This document shows, piece after piece, positions 7,209-13,985 of a stretch of 14,022 nucleotides of DNA. The position numbers and the translations under genes are program-made. The notes under the pieces are model-generated. The model had not been told where the DNA came from. It made no database searches and saw only the letters and a list, made by a program, of their open reading frames with translations. Every line of letters begins with the position of its first letter. Position 1 is the stretch's first letter. The DNA is from an uncultured Mycoplasmatota bacterium (GTDB taxonomy: Bacteria > Bacillota_I > Bacilli_A > RF39 > UBA660): NCBI GenBank assembly GCA_900542735.1, contig UQOS01000034.1:1-14022 (forward strand). The letters run 5' to 3'.

Positions 7209-7247
7209 CTATTCAACACCAATCTGAACGCACTTTCCTTATATATG

Positions 7248-7289
7248 AAAAACTGATAAAATTGCCAGTTATGATATTTTATCAGTTTT
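7248..7289 (-). terminator. 14-bp hairpin, probable minus-strand terminator
   Basis: Perfect 14-bp inverted repeat: AAAACTGATAAAAT (7249-7262) and its complement (7276-7289), around a 13-nt loop. Read on the minus strand it ends in five T and lies just after the stop of the transposase-like remnant at 7301, so it probably terminated that gene. On the plus strand the T tract is shorter, so it could act weakly in both directions. Confidence 0.65.
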
Positions 7290-7300
7290 ATCAACAATTA

Positions 7301-7471
7301 TTAATGTGAAGATTTTAATTCACTGCTTTTTGATAATTCATTTAAAACCTCAGAATCTAATCCAGTAGTTTTTGAAATGTCTTCCAATAAAACAGTACCT
7401 AAGTCTAATAAGTTTTTAGTTATTTCCAATTTTTTTGTTCTTTTATTCTTTATAATAATTCTATCATAATT
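7301..7471 (-). pseudogene. C-terminal remnant resembling a PD-(D/E)XK (Rpn-type) transposase
   Basis: A 56-codon minus-strand open frame without a proper start. It reads KKLEITKNLLDLGTVLLEDI then SKTTGLDSEVLNELSK before its stop. The block I-x-K-N-L-L-x-L-G ... I-S-K-x-T-G-L is typical of the C-terminal tail of Rpn/PD-(D/E)XK family transposases that are common in gut Bacillota. The frame is closed upstream by TAA (7474-7472), and the catalytic domain is absent. A terminator follows it (7248-7289). The assignment rests on recall of the family tail, not on an alignment. Confidence 0.5.
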
Positions 7472-7543
7472 TTATATCTAAATATTCTTTATAATATTAT
7501 TTAGAAAACTTTCGAAAATACTTACAAAAACTATAAAAAAGTT

Positions 7544-7570
7544 AAAAAAATAGTGCTTTTTCACACTATT
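7544..7570 (-). terminator. Terminator of the surface-protein gene
   Basis: On the minus strand AATAGTG (7570-7564), an 8-nt loop, CACTATT (7555-7549) and a run of seven T form a standard intrinsic terminator 30 nt after the stop of the surface-protein gene. Confidence 0.75.
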
Positions 7571-7599
7571 AATTAAAATTATATAAGCTCATGATAATA

Positions 7600-9006
7600 T
7601 TAATTCCCTGATAATACATATGGATTAGAACTAGTACCTTTTCCTGATATTATTGCATCAGATTTGATTATTAAAACTGGACGAACGGTGGGAATAGGAC
7701 TAGTGACACTGTTACCTTGGATGACACCTGCCATATAAACAAACCATACAATTGGAAACGAACCCGAGAAGCCGGTGGGGCTCATCGTCCACCAATAGAT
7801 GGCTGGATTATTTAAATAATAATTACTATTATTTTGATTATAATAACCACCTGCATAGACTACTTCATCATAACTAAGTAATCCTACGCTTCCACTAACT
7901 TGTCCTTTTTCATTACCATCACTACTACATTTAAAGTCTGGTGTATATTTATTATAAACAGTCATTGTAGCACTTCCTGATGTAAAACTATCAGAGTATT
8001 TGGCTTTTGCTTGTTCACAATAATAATTACCGCTAGCTACATTTTTAGCTAAATCTGCTTTACTTCCGATATTTGCTTGATACCAACTTTCAAGTTGAGT
8101 CTTAGCTTGACTATTTGTATAATACATATAAGTATAATTATTATAATTTGAGTTAAACTTGTAGGTAGCATTATCATTAATTCCATCTTGCATTATGATT
8201 CTTATTGTTCCGTCTTCATTAATTCTTACAATTCTCCATGTGAATCCAGCAAACTTTACATAGTTATTTTCTACATTTCCTCTAAAATAATAAGTTGGAT
8301 CTCCTGTATTGGTAGCAGTAGAAGAATACAACCCGCTTTCATCACTTGTATTATTGCTTGAAGTAGTAAGAGTTGGTTCAGCAGTAATTAGTTTATTGTC
8401 GCTTAGAATAGCTTCTTTAAAATTTCTAGTAATATATTCTTCACCAGTAATCATTAGTTTACCAAAAAAATACTGATTCATATACTCATTACCTGCTTCA
8501 CTATCAATCCATAAGATAATAGAAGAAGTAATTGTTTCTTTACTACTAATTACACCACCTGTAATAATATCATTACTATCTCCTAAATTTTTAGGAGTAG
8601 AATAAGTACCATCATCTTTTTTATAGGAATACTTAATAGCTTTTGTAGATAGTGCTTGACAACTACTACCATCTTCTAATGTACAATTATTTAACTTATC
8701 AGTATCCATTTCTATTTTCATAGTATAAGATAAATTTCTACTAGAAGTATTCGTCATACTAAATACAAATGGTGTTAAAGATAATCCATCACTATCACTA
8801 ATTGGATATGCATTTTCTAAATTCAAAACATTATCATCTGTACTTAAAATTTTAGTTTCAATTCCACTAATCGTTATTAAATTAATATTTTCACCCTTCT
8901 TAATATACTGAAAGAAACCAAAACTCCTACCTACTAAGAAAATAATTAGAATCATTAATAGGATTACACTGATTACTAATAAAATTGTTTTCTTTTTATT
9001 TTTCAT
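7600..9006 (-). CDS. Membrane-anchored surface protein with C-type-lectin-like C-terminus; candidate DGR target
   Basis: A 468-aa protein. Residues 7-29 form one membrane helix after a basic start (MKNKKK). The next region (GFFQYIKKGENINLITISG, later FSMTNTSSRNLSYTMKIEM) resembles the beta-sandwich of TasA/camelysin-type exported proteins. From about residue 225 follows a second module (YYFRGNVENNYVKFAGFTWR, WRIVRINEDGTIRIIMQDG). It ends in IYWWTMSPTGF ... VRPVLIIKSD, a pattern like the DUF6273/C-type-lectin folds of Bacillota surface proteins. The segment after WWTMSP (about residues 405-447) is coded with GC-rich, A-poor codons (ccc acc ggc ttc tcg) unlike the rest of the gene; see findings. 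The ATG at 9006 is preferred to TTG at 9015 because GAGGT lies 8 nt before it and overlaps the TTG. It has its own terminator and follows the tig terminator. Function is probably cell-surface binding. Confidence 0.8.
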   Translation of the reverse strand: MKNKKKTILLVISVILLMILIIFLVGRSFGFFQYIKKGENINLITISGIETKILSTDDNVLNLENAYPISDSDGLSLTPFVFSMTNTSSRNLSYTMKIEMDTDKLNNCTLEDGSSCQALSTKAIKYSYKKDDGTYSTPKNLGDSNDIITGGVISSKETITSSIILWIDSEAGNEYMNQYFFGKLMITGEEYITRNFKEAILSDNKLITAEPTLTTSSNNTSDESGLYSSTATNTGDPTYYFRGNVENNYVKFAGFTWRIVRINEDGTIRIIMQDGINDNATYKFNSNYNNYTYMYYTNSQAKTQLESWYQANIGSKADLAKNVASGNYYCEQAKAKYSDSFTSGSATMTVYNKYTPDFKCSSDGNEKGQVSGSVGLLSYDEVVYAGGYYNQNNSNYYLNNPAIYWWTMSPTGFSGSFPIVWFVYMAGVIQGNSVTSPIPTVRPVLIIKSDAIISGKGTSSNPYVLSGN

Positions 9007-9041
9007 TCTAATCAACCTCTATTTTCAGTATATCATGAGTT

Positions 9042-9074
9042 AAAAAAAAAAGAAACTACTTGTTAGCTTCTTTT
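9042..9074 (-). terminator. Terminator of tig
   Basis: On the minus strand AAAAGAAGCT (9074-9065), a 7-nt loop and AGTTTCTTTT (9057-9048), with one G-U pair, run into ten T. The hairpin contains the last codons and stop of tig, so termination begins inside the gene end. Confidence 0.75.
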
Positions 9075-10327
9075 AAAAGTTCTATTACTTTTCTCATTTC
9101 TAGATCATATTTAATCATATTTTTAGAACCAATTGCTTTTAATAAATCTTCTTCTTTCATAGAATATTTTTCTGATAAAGACTTAATTTCATCTTCTACT
9201 TCTTTGTCTGTTACTTCAACTTTTTCAAGTTTCATAATTTCTTCTAAAGTTAAACGATATAAAATATGTTCATAAGCTTCTTTTTCCATTTGGCTATGAA
9301 GCATATTTTCATCACTACCAGTAAATTGATAGTACATATCAAGACTTATTCCTTGCATTTTTAATTGGTCTTCAAATCTATGAATCATGTGATGAATTTC
9401 ATCATCAACCATTTCTTCTGGAATATCTACTTCTACATTTTTACTAATTTCTGCAAGTAGAGAATCAATATATTTATTTTCAGCATCCACATCTTTGTTT
9501 GCTTTGATATTAGCTTCAATTTCTTTTTCTAATTTTTCTTTAGAATCGATTCCTTCCATTCCTAAATCATCAAAGAAATCTTTATCTAATTCTCTTACTT
9601 CTTTTGTTTTTACTTCGTTTACTTTTACTTTAAAGATAACAGCACAACCAGCTAAATCACTAGCAGCATAATCTTCTGGGAAAGTAACATTAATTTCTTT
9701 TTCTTCTAAAGCTTTCATACCAATTAACTGTTCTTCAAAACCAGGAATAAAAGTATTTGAACCAATTTCAAGAGAATAATTTTCTCCTTTTCCACCTTCA
9801 AAAGCTACACCATCTTTGAATCCTTCAAAATCAATAATAGCTACATCACCGTTTTCAACAGTTTCATTTTCTTTTACCACTAATTCCGTATATTTTTCTA
9901 AAAGATGAGATAATTCATGTTCAATTTCTTCTTTTGTTACTTCTACTTTATCTTTCTTTACTTTTAAACCTTTATATTTTTTTATATTTACTTCAGGTTG
10001 AGTAATAATAGTAAATACAAACTCTACTTTATTTTCATCAATTGATTTGATATCTACACGAGGTTGTATTACTGGAATAACATCTTTATTTTCTTCCATA
10101 GCTCTTTCATAAGCAGTTGGTAATAACTTTTCTGCAGCATCAATATAAAGAGTTTCCTTTCCATATTTCTTTTCAAAAATATCTCTTGGACATTTTCCTT
10201 TTCTAAAGCCATCAACAGTAACTGTTTTTACTTTTTCTTTAAAAGCATTATCAATAGCTGTAGTCCATTCTACACCTTCAATTATTACTGTTAACTCTTT
10301 TTTACTTGTGTTTTTTTCTTTTGCCAT
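9056..10327 (-). CDS. tig: Trigger factor, ribosome-associated chaperone and prolyl isomerase
   Basis: Ribosome-bound chaperone that meets nascent chains at the exit tunnel. At 423 aa it is of normal length. The N-terminal ribosome-binding domain carries the signature loop GFRKGKCP (residues 40-47; family GFRxGxxP), followed by RDIFEKKYG. The FKBP-like prolyl isomerase domain spans about 150-240 (GDVAIIDFEGFKDG, SNTFIPGFEEQLIGM, ITFPEDY-type segment NVTFPEDYAA). The remaining helical part is the chaperone arm domain (VDIPEEMVDDEIHHMIHRFE). The ATG at 10327 has GGAGG 7 nt upstream and a near-consensus promoter (10352-10380). In many Bacillota tig is followed by clpX; here a surface-protein gene follows instead, after a terminator. 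Confidence 0.97.
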   Translation of the reverse strand: MAKEKNTSKKELTVIIEGVEWTTAIDNAFKEKVKTVTVDGFRKGKCPRDIFEKKYGKETLYIDAAEKLLPTAYERAMEENKDVIPVIQPRVDIKSIDENKVEFVFTIITQPEVNIKKYKGLKVKKDKVEVTKEEIEHELSHLLEKYTELVVKENETVENGDVAIIDFEGFKDGVAFEGGKGENYSLEIGSNTFIPGFEEQLIGMKALEEKEINVTFPEDYAASDLAGCAVIFKVKVNEVKTKEVRELDKDFFDDLGMEGIDSKEKLEKEIEANIKANKDVDAENKYIDSLLAEISKNVEVDIPEEMVDDEIHHMIHRFEDQLKMQGISLDMYYQFTGSDENMLHSQMEKEAYEHILYRLTLEEIMKLEKVEVTDKEVEDEIKSLSEKYSMKEEDLLKAIGSKNMIKYDLEMRKVIELLKEANK

Positions 10328-10351
10328 ATTAATTCCTCCAATACGCTATTT

Positions 10352-10380
10352 ATTATAACCTAATTTTCTTTCATAAACAA
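10352..10380 (-). promoter_or_regulatory. Promoter of tig
   Basis: On the minus strand TTGTTT (10380-10375), a 17-bp spacer and a perfect TATAAT (10357-10352), directly after the greA terminator. Confidence 0.75.
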
Positions 10381-10404
10381 GAAAAAGATAGCAAAAACTA
10401 TCTT
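10380..10404 (-). terminator. Terminator of greA
   Basis: On the minus strand AAGATAG (10404-10398), a 6-nt loop, CTATCTT (10391-10385) and a short T tract. The greA stop codon (10405-10403) overlaps the first arm. Confidence 0.75.
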
Positions 10405-10873
10405 ACTTGATTTCTGTAATTTCTACTTGATAATTACCATTTGGACTTTCTACTGTTACCTTTTCCCCAACTTTATGATTCATTAAAGCTTTGGCAATTG
10501 GGCTTTCATTAGAAATCTTACTAGCAAATGGATCGGCTTCTTGACTACCTACAATCATATATTCATCATCTTCATCATCATCTATATAACGAATAGAAAC
10601 TGTACTACCAAGACCAACCTTATCTTTTGAAGTTTCCTCAATAATTTCATAATTTTCTAGCATTTGTTCAATCTTTTTAATTCTGCCTTCTAAAACAGCT
10701 TGTTCATTTCTAGCAGCATCATAATCAGCATTTTCAGATAAATCTCCTAATGCACGAGCTTCTTTAATAGATTGAATATTTGCAGGTCTTTTTACATTAA
10801 TTAAATCATCTAATTCTAATTTTAATTCATCTAATCCCTTTTGGGTTAAATAAACAGGACTTTTAGCACTCAT
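10403..10873 (-). CDS. greA: Transcript cleavage factor GreA
   Basis: Binds the secondary channel of RNA polymerase and stimulates cleavage of backtracked RNA. At 156 aa it is typical for GreA. Residues about 1-75 form the coiled-coil hairpin with the tip motif GDLSENADYDAARNEQ, whose Asp44 and Glu47 match the catalytic acidic pair of the family. Residues about 80-156 are the FKBP-like globular domain, ending SPIAKALMNHKVGEKV, a family hallmark. A longer reading from GTG at 10888 is rejected: that codon is part of the ribosome site GGAGG, which sits 8 nt before the ATG at 10873. An unusual acidic loop (DDDEDDE) lies in the C-terminal domain. It has its own near-consensus promoter and a terminator, so it is probably monocistronic. 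Confidence 0.97.
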   Translation of the reverse strand: MSAKSPVYLTQKGLDELKLELDDLINVKRPANIQSIKEARALGDLSENADYDAARNEQAVLEGRIKKIEQMLENYEIIEETSKDKVGLGSTVSIRYIDDDEDDEYMIVGSQEADPFASKISNESPIAKALMNHKVGEKVTVESPNGNYQVEITEIK

Positions 10874-10905
10874 CACACGCACCTCCACTTGCGAATACTT
10901 TTAAA

Positions 10906-10934
10906 ATTTTAGCACAAAATCATCTAAATGTCAA
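10906..10934 (-). promoter_or_regulatory. Promoter of greA
   Basis: On the minus strand a perfect TTGACA (10934-10929), a 17-bp spacer and TAAAAT (10911-10906) preceded by TGC, an extended -10. The -35 is one arm of a palindrome TGTCAA-N10-TTGACA (10929-10950). Confidence 0.85.
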
Positions 10935-10961
10935 TCACTTTTTGTTGACAGTCCAATAACA

Positions 10962-12092
10962 TTATTTTTGAATAAGGTTTAAAAAATATTCATCTGTCAT
11001 GCCCGCAATATAATCTATAATCATTCTTTTAGGACTATTTTCTTTTAAGTATTCATCTGACATATTATTTAAGAATATCTTATAAATATCACTTTCTTTA
11101 TTTTCTGTTTCAATATCATGTAGGTATCTCTTAAATAACATATTCATACCATCTTTATATAATGCTAATTGACTATCTGTATTTGCCTTACTATAAATAT
11201 ATTTATAATTAAATTCTTTTAAATCAAAAATAGCTTTAAAAATAGAATCACTTAATTTAATATATGGTTTATCAAAACTATTTGCTACTATATCTAGGAT
11301 AATTGTATTCACAATTTCCTTGTTTGTAGTTCCTAAAACATTTTTAATATTTTCAGGAACATCTTCTCTTTTTAATATCCCAATACGAATAGCATCTTCT
11401 ATATCTCTACCAATATAACCTATAATATCACTAATACGAACAACACAACCTTCTAATGTCATGGGTCTTATTTTTTTTAATATTTCCTTATCGGTATAAC
11501 ATTTCTCATATTCTTCTAAAAATTCTTCCTTTGTTTTAGGCATAGGTTCATAGATATTTAAAGGCATTTCCCCATTGTGACACATAATACCATCTAATGT
11601 TTGTACAGTTAAGTTATTTCCATTTCCATTATTTTCTAATACTAAATAATTTCTAACACTTTGAATATTATGATTAAACATAGTACCTAATTCACGCATA
11701 GAGATTTCATTTAAAAGAGCTTCGCCGGGGTGTCCTAAAGGAGTATGTCCTATATCATGACCTAACGCAATTGCTTCAATTAAATCTTCATTTAAATTTA
11801 GACTTCTTCCAATGGTACGAGCTATTTTACTAACTAATTGTACATGAATAATACGTTTACTAATATGGTCATTAGTATTAAAAGAAAATACTTGTGTTTT
11901 ATTCATGTATCTAGTATAAGACATAGAATGAATAATACGATCTGTATCATGATAAAAACTGGGTCTTATCTCATTTACTAAGTCTTCTTCTTTTAAACGA
12001 ATAGCATCACCACTTCTAGTAGCATATTTACTTAAATTTTTTTCTTTTAAAAGGAAATTACTTTTTACCTTTTCTAACATTTCTTTATCCAT
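10962..12092 (-). CDS. dgt: dGTPase-like HD-domain triphosphohydrolase
   Basis: Predicted deoxynucleoside triphosphate triphosphohydrolase, which splits dNTPs to the nucleoside and tripolyphosphate and so limits the DNA precursor pool. The 376-aa protein contains the metal-binding HD motif: His83 in RIIHVQLV, His112-Asp113 in ALGHDIGHTPLGHPGE, and a later Asp in RISDIIGYIGRD. The segment SMSYTRYMNKTQVF corresponds to the RRLxxKTQVF block of the dGTPase family. The GHDIGHTPFGH-type sequence is almost diagnostic of the group. The substrate could be dGTP or several dNTPs; the sequence does not tell. The ATG at 12092 has GGAG 8 nt upstream. It lies 29 nt after the ABC-F gene with no promoter or terminator between, so the two are probably co-transcribed. 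Confidence 0.9.
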   Translation of the reverse strand: MDKEMLEKVKSNFLLKEKNLSKYATRSGDAIRLKEEDLVNEIRPSFYHDTDRIIHSMSYTRYMNKTQVFSFNTNDHISKRIIHVQLVSKIARTIGRSLNLNEDLIEAIALGHDIGHTPLGHPGEALLNEISMRELGTMFNHNIQSVRNYLVLENNGNGNNLTVQTLDGIMCHNGEMPLNIYEPMPKTKEEFLEEYEKCYTDKEILKKIRPMTLEGCVVRISDIIGYIGRDIEDAIRIGILKREDVPENIKNVLGTTNKEIVNTIILDIVANSFDKPYIKLSDSIFKAIFDLKEFNYKYIYSKANTDSQLALYKDGMNMLFKRYLHDIETENKESDIYKIFLNNMSDEYLKENSPKRMIIDYIAGMTDEYFLNLIQK

Positions 12093-12121
12093 CTTTATAC
12101 TCCATTTATACTATTTTACCT

Positions 12122-13732
12122 TTATTTAGCTTCTTCTCTTAATTTTTTGACTTCTTTATTTTCTAAATATTCATCATATGGTAATCTTCTATCTATTACC
12201 CCAGTTGGCAATATTTCAATGATACGATTAGCTATTGTTGATACAAATTGATGGTCATGAGATACAAATAATAATTCTGAATCATATTTTATTAATCCAT
12301 TATTTAAAGAGGTTATACTTTCTAGATCAAGGTGAGCAGTAGGTTCATCTAGTATTAACATATTTCTTGCTTCTAACATACATTTTGATAACATACATCT
12401 AGCTTTTTCTCCACCTGATAAAACTGGCACTTTTTTAAATACATCTTCACCAGAAAATAACATTCTACCTAAAAATCCTCTTAATACAGTTTCATCATCA
12501 ATATGATAGTATCTACCAATCCACTCCATAATATTGATATCATCTTTAAAATAGGCTGAATTATCTTGTGGAAAATAAGATTTTGTAATAGTTTTTCCCC
12601 AGATTACTTCACCTGAATCAAATTTTTCTTCTCCCATTAGTATTTTAAATAACATCGTTTTTGCTATATCATTATTTCCTACAAAGGCAATTTTATCACC
12701 TTTTAATACAGAAAATGATACTTTATTTAATATCTTCTTACCATCTACTGTTTTACATAAATTCTTAACTGTTAAAATTTCTTTTCCAGATGGTTTTTCT
12801 GGTTTAAAATCAATATATGGATACTTCCTTGATGATGGAATAATTTCATCTAGTTCGATTTTTTCTAACATTTTCTTACGAGATGTTGCTTGTTTACTTT
12901 TAGAAGCATTAGCAGAGAATCTAGCAATAAAATCTTGTAGTTCTTTTATTTTTTCTTCTTTCTTTTTATTTGCTTCTTTCATTTGTTTTAATGCAAGTTG
13001 ACTAGATTCATACCAAAAGTCATAGTTTCCAATATAAAGTTTAATTTTACCATAATCAATATCAGCAATATGAGTACAAACTTTATTTAAGAAATAACGG
13101 TCATGGCTAACAACAATTACGGTATTTTGATAATTAATTAAAAATTCTTCTAACCAGTTAATAGCTTCCATATCAAGATTATTGGTAGGTTCATCTAATA
13201 GTAAAATATCAGGGTTTCCAAATAAAGCTTGAGCAAGTAACACTTTTACTTTTAATTTAGCTGGAATTTCACTCATTAGAGAATAATGCTGTAATACATC
13301 TATTCCTAAATTTGATAATAACTCTCCTGCTTCACTTTCTGCTTCCCAACCATTTAATTCCATAAACTCACCTTCTAGTTCAGCAAGACGCATACCATCT
13401 GCATCCGTAAACTCAGTATGAGAATATAATTCCTCTTTTTCTTTCATAATGTTATAAAGTTTAGCATTTCCCATAATTACAGTATTCATTACTGTATAAT
13501 CTTCATAGGCATAATGATTTTGTTTTAATGTTGAAATTCTTTCCCCTTTTGAAACAATTACTTCCCCACTAGTTGTTTCTATTTCTCCACTTAAAAGTTT
13601 TAAAAAAGTACTTTTACCAGCTCCATTGGCACCAATTAAACCATAACAGTTTCCAGCTGTAAACTTAATATTTACATCTTCAAATAAAGTACGCTTTCCA
13701 AAACGTAAAGTTACATTTTTTGTCTGTATCAT
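12122..13732 (-). CDS. ykpA: ABC-F family ATPase, YkpA/YbiT type
   Basis: A soluble tandem-ABC protein without membrane helices, of the ABC-F class that acts on the ribosome; 536 aa. It is very similar over its length to what I recall of B. subtilis YkpA (IKFTAGNCYGLIGANGAGKS, NYDFWYESSQLALK, RFSANASKSKQATSRKK, GFLGRMLFSGE). NBD1: Walker A GANGAGKST (34-42), Walker B ILLLDEPTNNLD. Its signature motif is replaced by EIPAKLK (about 155-161). The interdomain linker holds the charged helical pair ending ASKSKQATSRKK. NBD2: degenerate Walker A GNNDIAKT, intact signature LSGGEK, Walker B MLILDEPTAHLD. The ATG at 13732 is chosen because GGAGG lies 5 nt before it, while the TTG at 13744 is part of that site. 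It is unlikely to be an antibiotic-resistance ABC-F, given the YkpA-like features. The downstream dgt gene is likely in the same operon. Confidence 0.92.
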   Translation of the reverse strand: MIQTKNVTLRFGKRTLFEDVNIKFTAGNCYGLIGANGAGKSTFLKLLSGEIETTSGEVIVSKGERISTLKQNHYAYEDYTVMNTVIMGNAKLYNIMKEKEELYSHTEFTDADGMRLAELEGEFMELNGWEAESEAGELLSNLGIDVLQHYSLMSEIPAKLKVKVLLAQALFGNPDILLLDEPTNNLDMEAINWLEEFLINYQNTVIVVSHDRYFLNKVCTHIADIDYGKIKLYIGNYDFWYESSQLALKQMKEANKKKEEKIKELQDFIARFSANASKSKQATSRKKMLEKIELDEIIPSSRKYPYIDFKPEKPSGKEILTVKNLCKTVDGKKILNKVSFSVLKGDKIAFVGNNDIAKTMLFKILMGEEKFDSGEVIWGKTITKSYFPQDNSAYFKDDINIMEWIGRYYHIDDETVLRGFLGRMLFSGEDVFKKVPVLSGGEKARCMLSKCMLEARNMLILDEPTAHLDLESITSLNNGLIKYDSELLFVSHDHQFVSTIANRIIEILPTGVIDRRLPYDEYLENKEVKKLREEAK

Positions 13733-13760
13733 AATTACCTCCAAAACTACTTCCCATTCT

Positions 13761-13789
13761 ACTATAAATTGATAGTTTAAACAAGGAAA
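13761..13789 (-). promoter_or_regulatory. Possible promoter of the ABC-F gene
   Basis: On the minus strand TATAGT (13766-13761) lies 28 bp before the start codon with a good distance to the ribosome site, but the -35 at 17 bp (13789-13784, TTTCCT) is poor. No better promoter is visible in the gap. Confidence 0.35.
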
Positions 13790-13840
13790 ATGTTTCTATC
13801 TTACTAAATTTTTGAAAAAATTAAAATTTATATATTTTGA

Positions 13841-13931
13841 TGATTTTAAGTAAAAACAAAAGTCAATTTTAAAAATTCTCTAAGGGAAAACTTAAAATTG
13901 ACTTTTAATTTGTCTTGAATTCTTAAAATTG
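13841..13931. repeat. Four CTTAAAATTG-like motifs and a 15-bp inverted repeat in a divergent intergenic region
   Basis: The gap 13745-13985 holds no gene. Motif copies are TGATTTTAAG (13841-13850, inverted), TCAATTTTAA (13863-13872, inverted), CTTAAAATTG (13891-13900) and CTTAAAATTG (13922-13931). The middle two are the ends of a perfect 15-bp inverted repeat (13858-13872 with 13892-13906) around a 19-nt loop, flanked by A4 and T4, so it could also fold as a bidirectional terminator. It lies between two divergently transcribed genes, where a terminator is not expected. Confidence 0.6.
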
Positions 13932-13936
13932 GTCAT

Positions 13937-13965
13937 TTTACGGGATTCTTTTTATTTGCTATTAT
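13937..13965 (+). promoter_or_regulatory. Candidate promoter of the truncated plus-strand gene
   Basis: TTTACG (13937-13942), a 17-bp spacer and an extended -10 TGC-TATTAT (13957-13965). The start would fall about 14 nt before the ATG, leaving just enough leader for the strong ribosome site GAGGAGGTG. Confidence 0.5.
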
Positions 13966-13985
13966 GTGACCGAGGAGGTGAAAAA

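Larger units (their letters stand above)
5687..7230 (+). mobile_element. IS91-family (HUH, Y2) insertion element, ends approximate
   Basis: The element comprises a frameshifted IS91-type transposase, a co-oriented zinc-ribbon passenger gene and a hairpin near each end: CAACCA-cttta-TGGTTG at 5687-5703 and GGACTTA/TAAGTCC at 7183-7203. IS91 elements move by rolling-circle transposition and lack long terminal inverted repeats or target duplications, so exact ends cannot be read from one copy. A short imperfect inverted match (TTGGTGT at 5711-5717 and ACACCAA at 7216-7222) is the only symmetric sequence I saw near both ends. GAAC, a tetranucleotide known as an IS91-family target, occurs at 7226-7229. 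The ends given are guesses from these marks. Confidence 0.5.

Noticed and set aside
7445..7499. Direct repeat ATTCTTTATAAT (7445-7456 and 7484-7495)
   Set aside because: Two copies of a 12-bp AT-only-type word in very AT-rich sequence; too weak to call an element or CRISPR-like repeat.
9020..9035. Extended -10 (TGA-TATACT) before the surface-protein gene
   Set aside because: The implied transcript start would fall on the ribosome site at about 9020, and there is no -35, so it is not a convincing promoter.
7600..9055. A complete DGR (reverse transcriptase, template repeat and target) in the window
   Set aside because: Only a candidate variable repeat is seen. No reverse transcriptase gene and no second copy of the segment occur in these 14 kb.
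9060..9275. Plus-strand open frame of 71 codons inside tig
   Set aside because: Antisense shadow of a well-supported trigger factor gene; no independent signals.
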